Of a DNA stretch of 64,000 nucleotides, positions 7,048 to 14,301 are shown one piece after another; position 1 is the first letter of the stretch, and each line of letters begins with the position of its first letter. A model generated the notes under the pieces. It did not search any database and was not told the DNA's origin. It saw only the letters and a program-made list of their open reading frames with translations. The DNA is from Blautia sp. Its GTDB lineage: Bacteria > Bacillota > Clostridia > Lachnospirales > Lachnospiraceae. The translations under genes and the position numbers were made by a program. The DNA lies in assembly GCA_023663685.1 (NCBI GenBank), contig JAMPHB010000001.1, positions 362,489 through 426,488 of the forward strand, in the 5' to 3' direction.

Positions 7048-9966
7048 ATGAGCAGATTACAGGTACCGGAATATGAGATTTTAGAGGAGCGCAGTTTAAA
7101 GGACATCTCCTCCACGGGCTACATCCTGCGCCATAAAAAGAGCGGTGCGCGGGTGTGTATCATCGCCAATGAGGACGACAACAAGGTGTTTTCCATCGGC
7201 TTTCGGACGCCGCCGGAGGACGAGACAGGGGTGCCCCATATCATTGAGCATACGACACTGTGCGGTTCCGAGCGATTTCCGGTGAAAGATCCCTTTATCG
7301 AGCTGGTGAAGGGCTCCCTCAACACGTTTTTGAACGCGATGACCTATCCCGAAAAGACGCTGTACCCGGTGGCCAGCTATAACTGGCAGGACTATAAAAA
7401 TCTGATGGCGGTCTACATGGACGCCGTGTTTCACCCGAATATTACCAGGTACCGGGAGATTTTCATGCAGGAGGGCTGGCATTACGAGCTGGAATCGGAG
7501 GATGCGCCGCTTACCATCAACGGTGTAGTCTACAATGAGATGAAGGGAGCCTACTCCTCGCCTGAGGAGGTGCTGGAGACGGCAATCCAGCAGGCACTCT
7601 TCCCGGACAACACCTACGGCAGGGATTCCGGGGGGAACCCCGACCATATCCCGGAGCTTACCTATGAGGATTATCTCGCCTTTTACAAAAAATATTACCA
7701 TCCGTCGAACGCCTACATCTATCTGTACGGCGATCTGGATATTGAGGAGCGCCTTGCGTGGATGGACAGAGAGTATCTGTGCCATTACGAAAAAGCAGAG
7801 GTGGATGCCCGGATTATCCCGCAGAAGCCCTTTACCCGGCTGCTCTATAAGGAAAAAAGCTACCCGGTCACGGACGAGGAGCCGGTGGAGCACAACACCT
7901 ACCTCTCTTACAGCAAGGTCATTGGCACAGTGCTGGACAGGGAGCTCTACCAGGCCTTTGGCGTGCTGGATTATGTGCTGGTAAGCGCCCCGGGGGCTCC
8001 GGTGAAAAAGGCGCTCATCGACGCCGGGATCGGCGAGGATGTGTATGGTTCCTATATGGATGGTATGCTGCAGCCCATGTTCTCCTTTGTGGCCAAAAAC
8101 GCGGACAGGGAGGACGAGGCGCGCTTTGTCTCCATCATTGAGGATACCCTGCGGGGGCTGGTGGAGCACGGTCTGGATGCCGATGCGCTGCTTGCGGGGA
8201 TCAACAGTGCAGAATTTCGCTTCCGGGAGTCGGATTACGGACAGTTCCCGAAAGGCCTTTTATACGGCCTGCAGTGTATGGAGAGCTGGCTTTTTGATGA
8301 TATGCAGCCCTTTTTACATCTGGAGTGTCTGGATACGCTGGATTTTCTGCGCAGGCAGATTGGGACAGGGTATTTTGAAAAATTAGTGCAGGAGTATCTT
8401 CTTGACAATCCCCACGGGGCGGTCGTGACAGTTTACCCCGAGCGGGGGCTCAACACGAAGAATGAGAGAGCGCTTGAGGAGCGGCTTGCGGCCCGCAAGG
8501 CGGCCATGACGGCGGAAGAGAGGCAGTCCCTTATTGAGGCGACAAGACATCTGCGTGCCTATCAGGAGGAACCCTCCCCGGAGGAGAACCTGCGCAAGAT
8601 CCCGATGCTGACAAGGGAGGACATGAAGCGAAAGGCAGAGCCCTTTACCAATATTGAGGAGAGACTTGGGGATATTCCCGCAGTGCGGCATGAAATTGCC
8701 ACGAACGGCATAGATTATGTGACGCTTTTGTTTGAAGTGACAGATATTTCGCAGGAGGAGGTTCCGCTTCTGGGGCTGCTGCGGAGTGTTTTGGGCTATG
8801 TGGACACGGCGGAGCACGGCTACGCAGGACTTTCCAACGCCATCAATATCTATACCGGAGGCATCACCTGCGGCGTCAGCGCCTATCCGAATATGAAGAA
8901 GGCGGGGAAGATGCCGGTGTATTTTGAGGTGCGGATCAAGGTGCTCCACAGCCAGCTGGAGCAGGCGATGAAGCTTGCGGACGAGATTCTGCGTACCTCC
9001 AGGCTGTCTGACCACAAGCGGCTGGGCGAGATTATCGCCCAGGTGAAGTCCCGGTTACAGATGAGCTTAAGCGGCAGCGGCAATGTGGTGGCTTCCATGC
9101 GCGCGCTGTCCTATCAGTCGCCCTATGCCTTTTATCAGGACGCCACTGCCGGAATTGCTTATTATAGAATGATTCAGCAGCTGGAAGGGGAGATCGTGCG
9201 TGAACCGGAGGCAGTGGAAAAGAAGCTTTGCGGGCTGATCCGGAAGGTGTTCACCCGGGCGCGCCTCACCGTGAGTTTTACGGCAAAGGAGCAGGCGTAT
9301 AGAGAGGCGGAACCGGTGCTTGAGGAGAGCCTTGGGAAGCTGCCTGAGGGGAGTCCGGCGGGGGAGCCTGCAGTGCTTGTGCTCGAAAAGAAGAACGAGG
9401 GCTTTACGGATGCCTCCCAGATACAGTATGTGGCGCGAACCGGGAATTTTAAAAAGCACGGATTCGCGTATACCGGGATTCTAAAAATATTAAAGGTAAT
9501 TTTAAATTATGACTATCTTTGGACAAATATCCGTGTGGTGGGAGGAGCCTATGGCTGTGGAAGTGCCTTTCTGCGCACGGGGGAGAGCTATTTCTCCTCT
9601 TACAGAGACCCGAATCTGGCGAAGACCAACGAGGTCTACAACAGACTCCCGGAGTATATCCGCAGCTTTGATGCGGACGAGAGGGATATGACAAAGTATA
9701 TCATCGGGACATTCGGAGCCTTAGATACGCCGTTAAACCCGGAGGCGAAGGGAAACCGCTCGATGGCGGCATGGCTGGGAGATCTGGCTTATGAGGATAT
9801 CCAGAGGGAGCGGGATGAGATTTTATCCGCCACGCCGGAGGATATCCGGGGGCTTGCCGATTTGATCGCCGCGGTGCTAAAGGATGCGTGTCTGTGTGTG
9901 ATCGGCAACGAGAATGCGATTAAGGCGGAAGCGGATATGTTTGGTGAAATAAGAGGTTTACTGTAA
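7048..9966 (+). CDS. M16C zinc metallopeptidase (presequence protease/insulinase-like)
   Basis: A 972-residue single-chain M16C peptidase, probably cytosolic because no signal peptide is seen. It would degrade short unfolded peptides within a closed chamber made of four M16 domains. The inverted zinc motif HxxEH is present as HIIEH (His64, Glu67, His68), with the downstream zinc Glu in the NEMKGAYSSPEEVLE segment near residue 155. Full length matches the PreP-like family. The start ATG follows GGGAGGAA. Its stop codon overlaps the era start in TAATG, so the two are translationally coupled and it opens the era-yqzL-recO transcript. The physiological substrate is unknown. Confidence 0.93.
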   Translation: MSRLQVPEYEILEERSLKDISSTGYILRHKKSGARVCIIANEDDNKVFSIGFRTPPEDETGVPHIIEHTTLCGSERFPVKDPFIELVKGSLNTFLNAMTYPEKTLYPVASYNWQDYKNLMAVYMDAVFHPNITRYREIFMQEGWHYELESEDAPLTINGVVYNEMKGAYSSPEEVLETAIQQALFPDNTYGRDSGGNPDHIPELTYEDYLAFYKKYYHPSNAYIYLYGDLDIEERLAWMDREYLCHYEKAEVDARIIPQKPFTRLLYKEKSYPVTDEEPVEHNTYLSYSKVIGTVLDRELYQAFGVLDYVLVSAPGAPVKKALIDAGIGEDVYGSYMDGMLQPMFSFVAKNADREDEARFVSIIEDTLRGLVEHGLDADALLAGINSAEFRFRESDYGQFPKGLLYGLQCMESWLFDDMQPFLHLECLDTLDFLRRQIGTGYFEKLVQEYLLDNPHGAVVTVYPERGLNTKNERALEERLAARKAAMTAEERQSLIEATRHLRAYQEEPSPEENLRKIPMLTREDMKRKAEPFTNIEERLGDIPAVRHEIATNGIDYVTLLFEVTDISQEEVPLLGLLRSVLGYVDTAEHGYAGLSNAINIYTGGITCGVSAYPNMKKAGKMPVYFEVRIKVLHSQLEQAMKLADEILRTSRLSDHKRLGEIIAQVKSRLQMSLSGSGNVVASMRALSYQSPYAFYQDATAGIAYYRMIQQLEGEIVREPEAVEKKLCGLIRKVFTRARLTVSFTAKEQAYREAEPVLEESLGKLPEGSPAGEPAVLVLEKKNEGFTDASQIQYVARTGNFKKHGFAYTGILKILKVILNYDYLWTNIRVVGGAYGCGSAFLRTGESYFSSYRDPNLAKTNEVYNRLPEYIRSFDADERDMTKYIIGTFGALDTPLNPEAKGNRSMAAWLGDLAYEDIQRERDEILSATPEDIRGLADLIAAVLKDACLCVIGNENAIKAEADMFGEIRGLL

Positions 9967-10868
9967 TGGAAGAAAAACTTAAATCAGGATTTGTTACTAT
10001 TATCGGACGGCCGAACGTGGGAAAGTCCACACTGATGAACCGGCTGATTGGACAGAAGATTGCGATTACCTCCAACAAGCCCCAGACGACCAGAAACCGG
10101 ATACAGACGGTCTACACGGAGCCGGGGAGGGGACAGATCGTGTTTCTGGACACGCCCGGCATCCATAAGGCGAAAAACAAGCTGGGCGAGTATATGGTGA
10201 ATGTGGCGGAGAGAACCTTAAAGGAAGTGGATGTAATCCTGTGGCTGGTGGAGCCCGGCACCTATATCGGAGCGGGGGAGCGGCATATCGTGGAGGAGCT
10301 TGAAAAGGTGCAGATTCCGGTGATCCTTGTCATCAACAAGATGGATACAGTGAAGAAGGAGAATGCCCTTGCGTACATTGACGTTTACCGGAAAATCTAT
10401 GATTTTGCGGAGATTATTCCCACCTCCGCCCTGCGGGGGCAGAATGTGGAGGACGTGGTGGATTCCATTTTTAAGTATCTGCCATACGGCCCTTTGTTCT
10501 ATGATGAGGATACGGTGACGGATCAGCCGCAGCGGGCGATCTGTGCGGAGATTATCCGTGAGAAAGCATTACATGCCCTAAACGACGAGGTTCCCCACGG
10601 GGTGGCGGTGTCTGTCGATCAGATGAAGCAGCGGGAGAACGGTATGTTTGACATAGAGGCGACGATCGTCTGTGAGAAGGATTCCCACAAGGGCATCATC
10701 ATTGGGAAAAAGGGGAGTATGCTCAAGAAGATCGGCACAAACTCCCGCTATGAGATTGAGCGTCTGCTGGAGGCAAAGGTCAACCTGCGGCTGTGGGTGA
10801 AGGTGAAGAAGGACTGGCGGGACAGCGACTTTCTGATTAAAAATTTTGGATACACTGACGAGGCGTGA
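9966..10868 (+). CDS. era: GTPase Era
   Basis: A 300-residue GTPase that binds the 3' end of 16S rRNA and assists 30S maturation and cell-cycle control. The N-terminal G domain has G1 GRPNVGKSTL, the effector region with TTRNRIQT, G3 DTPGIH and G4 NKMD. The C-terminal KH domain includes IIGKKGSMLKKIG. The length is standard. The start overlaps the stop of the M16 peptidase by one base. The gene is followed after 98 bases by yqzL and recO, the same neighbours as in Bacillus. Confidence 0.98.
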   Translation: MEEKLKSGFVTIIGRPNVGKSTLMNRLIGQKIAITSNKPQTTRNRIQTVYTEPGRGQIVFLDTPGIHKAKNKLGEYMVNVAERTLKEVDVILWLVEPGTYIGAGERHIVEELEKVQIPVILVINKMDTVKKENALAYIDVYRKIYDFAEIIPTSALRGQNVEDVVDSIFKYLPYGPLFYDEDTVTDQPQRAICAEIIREKALHALNDEVPHGVAVSVDQMKQRENGMFDIEATIVCEKDSHKGIIIGKKGSMLKKIGTNSRYEIERLLEAKVNLRLWVKVKKDWRDSDFLIKNFGYTDEA

Positions 10869-10966
10869 GGGCTTTTCCAGTTTTTCACGGGAATAGTTCC
10901 GGGAGCCATTGCAGATTCTAAGTACTGTGAGATACATCAGGAAACGAGAGTGAGGAGGGAGCTGCA

Positions 10967-11131
10967 ATGGAGAAAACCTGGGACGATTTTTGGGCGTCGG
11001 GAAAAGTTACAGATTATCTGACATATCGGGATGCGGTCGCAGACCGGGAGAAAGCAGGCAGGGAACAAAAGGACAATGGGTCAGGCGGTGCGAGTGATGG
11101 GGATGGTACTTTCCGCCATGCCTGTCGGTGA
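10967..11131 (+). CDS. yqzL: YqzL-like small protein between era and recO
   Basis: A 54-residue frame starts at ATG 10967, 6 bases after GAGGAGGGA, and ends TGA at 11131. It begins MEKTWDDFWASGKVTDYLTY, which resembles the short Bacillus YqzL protein (a Trp/Phe-rich start, then a G-x-V/I-x-x-YL core) encoded at the same position between era and recO. The strong ribosome binding site and the conserved location support a real gene. The last 20 residues are low-complexity (Gly/Asp-rich) and overlap the start of recO by 56 bases in another frame. Function is unknown in the family. Confidence 0.75.
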   Translation: MEKTWDDFWASGKVTDYLTYRDAVADREKAGREQKDNGSGGASDGDGTFRHACR

Positions 11132-11828
11132 TTACGACAAGAGAATAACGATACTTACTTACGAGCGGGGAAAAATCACCGCCTTCGCAAGGGGCGCAAG
11201 GCGGCCGGGAAGCCAGCTGATGGCGGTGACAGAGCCCTTTGCCTTTGGGGAGTTTGAACTCTTTGAGGGAAAAAGCTCCTACAATGTGAAAAGGGCGGAT
11301 ATCAAAAACTATTTCAGGGAGCTGGTGGCGGATCTGGAGGCCATGTCCCTCGGCTTTTATTTTATGGAGTTTGCGGAGTATTACTGTCAGGAGAACAATG
11401 ATGAGCGGGAATTTTTAAAGCTGCTCTATCAGTCCATGCGCGCACTGGAGAGTCCGAAATTTCCCCGGGCACTGGTGCGGGCGGCATTCGAGCTGCGTGC
11501 CATGGCGATTAACGGGGAAGGGCCGGATATGTTCTCCTGCATGTGCTGCGGCAGCAGGGAGGCACTTGGATTTTTTTCTGTGAAGCGCGGCGGTATGCTC
11601 TGTCAAAAGTGCGGGCAGGGGACGCCGGGGAGGAAGATTTTAGATTCCACCCGCTATGCCATGCAGTTTATTATTTCTACTCCAATCGAAAGGCTTTACA
11701 CCTTTTCACTGTCGGAAGAAGTGCAGGGGGAGCTGACGAAGATTTTGAAGGAGTATATGGATTTCTATGTACACCATGAATTTAAGTCTCTCGGAATCCA
11801 TTTGGCGGACAGTGGGAAAAATGGTTGA
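11076..11828 (+). CDS. recO: DNA repair protein RecO
   Basis: RecFOR-pathway protein that loads RecA on SSB-coated single strands and anneals DNA. It has an N-terminal OB fold (VRVMGMVLSAMPVGDYDKR and so on), a helical domain and a Cys4 zinc finger CMCCG...CQKCG at about residues 150-172. I place the start at ATG 11076 (MGQAVRVMG) because homologues begin about 8 residues before the G-M-V-L strand. The upstream 15 in-frame codons lie inside yqzL. ATG at 11097 or 11103 are alternatives. The protein is then 250 residues, usual for Firmicutes. Translation probably depends on yqzL, whose frame it overlaps. Confidence 0.94.
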   Translation: MGQAVRVMGMVLSAMPVGDYDKRITILTYERGKITAFARGARRPGSQLMAVTEPFAFGEFELFEGKSSYNVKRADIKNYFRELVADLEAMSLGFYFMEFAEYYCQENNDEREFLKLLYQSMRALESPKFPRALVRAAFELRAMAINGEGPDMFSCMCCGSREALGFFSVKRGGMLCQKCGQGTPGRKILDSTRYAMQFIISTPIERLYTFSLSEEVQGELTKILKEYMDFYVHHEFKSLGIHLADSGKNG

Positions 11829-11853
11829 AATCCTTCTATGAAAAGTGTATAAT
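11825..11853 (+). promoter_or_regulatory. Promoter for the lipoprotein-glyS unit
   Basis: TTGAAA (11825-11830) and a perfect TATAAT (11848-11853) are exactly 17 bases apart, overlapping the recO stop codon. The next gene starts 50 bases downstream. Confidence 0.7.
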
Positions 11854-11902
11854 GTCTTGCATATTGGCATGAATTTTATAGAAAGGAAACAAAATCAGGA
11901 CT

Positions 11903-12724
11903 ATGAGAAGAATGAAACGTATCGTGCTTGCTGTGCTGCTGTGCGCCGGACTTCTGGCCGGCTGCGGGCAGTCCTATGAGGCGGAGACAAACACGGTGTT
12001 TGTACTTAAGGATGGCAGGATTGTCTCTACCGATGTGGAGGCTTTTGACACAGCTGCATATGATGAGGCAGGCCTTAAGGCCTATATCGAGAGCGCCATT
12101 TCAGCCTATACCGGGGCGAATGGAAAGGATAGCGTTATATTGAAGGAACTCACGGTGGAGGAGGGGACGGCCACCCTCATCTTAGAGTACGCTTCGGCAG
12201 AGGCCTATGCCGGTTTTAACGGAATCGAGCTCTATGTCGGAAGTGTGGCGTCAGCCTTGTCCGTAGGCTATTCCTTCGACGGGGAATTTGCGGCGGTGAA
12301 GAATGGGACGCCCACGCTTTGCCAGGTCAGCGAATTTTTGGGGAGCGATTACAAGGTCGCCATCATAAGAGGCAATACGAATGTCTGCGTGGCCGGGGAT
12401 GTGGCCTATGTATCGACCGAGAACACAAGCTATGTGGACAGCAGCACGATTTCTGTGCAGACGGGAAATTATCTGCTGGGTCAGGCGGCGGACACCGGGA
12501 GCACGCAGGAGGAGGCGGCGGAGACCGTAGACGGAACAGAGGCAGTAAGCACCGAGACTGAAGAGACGGAGATTGACGAGTCAGCGCTGTCAGATTCCGA
12601 TGAAGATCTTCTGGCTGTATCGCAGGAGGAGACAGAGGTAGTCTTTGACTTTGGGGAGGAGACGAAGGAGAAAGAGAGCGCAGGGGAGTTTAGCGAAGTA
12701 TATACTTATATTGTGTATAAGTAA
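11903..12724 (+). CDS. Predicted lipoprotein of unknown function
   Basis: A 273-residue protein with a type II signal peptide: MRRMKR, a hydrophobic core, and lipobox LLAGC with Cys21 as the lipidation site, so it is anchored on the outer face of the membrane. The middle (about residues 27-190) is a globular domain of alternating strands with no motif I recognise. The C-terminal about 80 residues are strongly acidic (many Glu, Thr, Asp), probably a flexible tail. It has its own promoter at the end of recO and is followed by glyS after 29 bases. No function can be inferred from the neighbours. Confidence 0.8.
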   Translation: MRRMKRIVLAVLLCAGLLAGCGQSYEAETNTVFVLKDGRIVSTDVEAFDTAAYDEAGLKAYIESAISAYTGANGKDSVILKELTVEEGTATLILEYASAEAYAGFNGIELYVGSVASALSVGYSFDGEFAAVKNGTPTLCQVSEFLGSDYKVAIIRGNTNVCVAGDVAYVSTENTSYVDSSTISVQTGNYLLGQAADTGSTQEEAAETVDGTEAVSTETEETEIDESALSDSDEDLLAVSQEETEVVFDFGEETKEKESAGEFSEVYTYIVYK

Positions 12725-12753
12725 ATACGGTTTGATTTTGAGAGGAGATACAT

Positions 12754-14151
12754 ATGGAAAAGACAATGGACAAGATCGTTCAGGTCGCAAAGGCGAGGGG
12801 CTTCGTCTATCCGGGTTCCGAGATTTACGGAGGCCTTGCGAATACATGGGACTATGGCAATCTGGGCGTGGAGCTCAAAAACAACGTCAAGCGTGCCTGG
12901 TGGCAGAAGTTTGTGCAGGAGAATCCCTACAACGTGGGCGTGGACTGCGCGATTCTGATGAATCCACAGACATGGGTGGCCAGCGGCCATCTGGGAGGCT
13001 TCTCCGATCCGCTGATGGACTGCAGGGAATGCCATGAGCGTTTCCGCGCAGACAAGCTGATCGGGGATTACGCCGAGGAGAACGGAATCGAGCTGGAGGA
13101 ATCGGTTGACGGCTGGACGAACGAGCAGATGCTGGACTATATCAATCAGCACAATATCTGCTGTCCGACCTGCGGCAAGCACAATTTTACGGATATCCGC
13201 CAGTTTAACCTGATGTTTAAAACCTTTCAGGGCGTCACGGAGGACGCAAAGAGCACCGTCTATTTAAGGCCGGAGACGGCACAGGGCATCTTTGTGAATT
13301 TTAAGAATGTACAGCGGACCTCCCGCAAGAAGATCCCGTTCGGTATCTGCCAGATTGGAAAGTCCTTCCGCAACGAGATTACGCCGGGGAATTTTATTTT
13401 CCGCGTGCGGGAGTTTGAACAGATGGAGATGGAGTTCTTCTGTGAGCCGGGGACGGATCTGGAGTGGTTTCAGTACTGGCGCACTTTCTGCCGTGACTGG
13501 CTTTTGTCCCTCGGCATCAAAGAGGAAGAGCTCAGGCTGCGTGACCATTCGCCGGAGGAGCTGTGCTTCTACTCTAAGGCGACGACGGATTTTGAGTTTC
13601 TGTTCCCCTTCGGATGGGGCGAGCTCTGGGGTGTGGCGGACCGTACCGACTACGACCTGACCCAGCACCAGAACACCTCCGGCGAGGATCTGAGCTATTT
13701 CGACGACACGAAGGGGGAGAAGTATATCCCCTATGTGATCGAGCCGTCGCTGGGTGTTGAGCGCATGCTTCTGGCGGTTCTCTGCTCGGCCTACGACGAG
13801 GAGGAAATCGGCACGCCGGAGAAGCCGGATGTGCGCACTGTCTTCCATTTTCATCCGGCGCTCGCTCCGGTCAAGATCGGTGTGCTGCCGCTGTCCAAGA
13901 AGCTGAACGGGGGAGCGGAGAAAATTTTTGAAAGGCTCTCAAAGAAATACAACTGTGAGTTTGACGACCGGGGAACCATTGGAAAGCGCTACCGCCGTCA
14001 GGACGAAATCGGTACGCCCTTCTGCGTCACCTACGATTTCGATTCTGAGGAGGATCAGGCGGTGACAGTCCGGGATCGGGATACGATGGAACAGGAGAGG
14101 ATAGCAATTGCGGAGCTGGAGTCCTATTTCGAAGAAAAATTCACATTTTAA
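12754..14151 (+). CDS. glyS: Glycyl-tRNA synthetase (single-chain, dimeric class II type)
   Basis: Charges tRNA-Gly with glycine. The 465-residue protein is the alpha2 type rather than the alpha2beta2 type. It begins [20 protein letters not shown], with motif 1 in the [10 protein letters not shown] region. Motif 2 is around [20 protein letters not shown] (split across about residues 208-228), motif 3 is [13 protein letters not shown], and an anticodon-binding domain follows. A zinc-ribbon-like CRECHERF and CPTCGKHNF pair lies in the insertion. The start follows GAGAGGAGATA. No T-box leader fits in the 29 bases before it. The ending [11 protein letters not shown] is normal. Confidence 0.97.
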   Translation: MEKTMDKIVQVAKARGFVYPGSEIYGGLANTWDYGNLGVELKNNVKRAWWQKFVQENPYNVGVDCAILMNPQTWVASGHLGGFSDPLMDCRECHERFRADKLIGDYAEENGIELEESVDGWTNEQMLDYINQHNICCPTCGKHNFTDIRQFNLMFKTFQGVTEDAKSTVYLRPETAQGIFVNFKNVQRTSRKKIPFGICQIGKSFRNEITPGNFIFRVREFEQMEMEFFCEPGTDLEWFQYWRTFCRDWLLSLGIKEEELRLRDHSPEELCFYSKATTDFEFLFPFGWGELWGVADRTDYDLTQHQNTSGEDLSYFDDTKGEKYIPYVIEPSLGVERMLLAVLCSAYDEEEIGTPEKPDVRTVFHFHPALAPVKIGVLPLSKKLNGGAEKIFERLSKKYNCEFDDRGTIGKRYRRQDEIGTPFCVTYDFDSEEDQAVTVRDRDTMEQERIAIAELESYFEEKFTF

Positions 14152-14175
14152 TTACCTTTTTTATGGAAATATTGG

Positions 14176-14203
14176 TTGATATTTACAGAATTTATGTTAG
14201 AAT
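14176..14203 (+). promoter_or_regulatory. Candidate ppdK promoter
   Basis: TTGATA (14176-14181) and TAGAAT (14198-14203) are 16 bases apart, with a TG extension at 14195-14196. It lies 100 bases upstream of ppdK, just before the two leader hairpins. Confidence 0.55.
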
Positions 14204-14210
14204 AATTTAT

Positions 14211-14265
14211 GTGCGACTGTTTTTTCGCACCCGGATTGTTCAGTGCGGAAAATCATGGATTTTCC
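14211..14265 (+). other. Two hairpins in the ppdK 5' leader
   Basis: GTGCGA / TCGCAC (14211-14216 with 14225-14230) encloses a T-rich loop. A second, perfect 9-bp stem CGGAAAATC / GATTTTCCG (14245-14253 with 14257-14265) has an ATG loop. Neither is followed by a T tract, so they look like leader structures that stabilise the mRNA rather than terminators. Confidence 0.5.
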
Positions 14266-14301
14266 GTTCGAAACAAATAATAAATTAGGAGGAATTAAAA
14301 A

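Noticed and set aside
12724..12754. T-box leader before glyS
   Set aside because: Only 29 bases lie between the genes, too short for a T-box.
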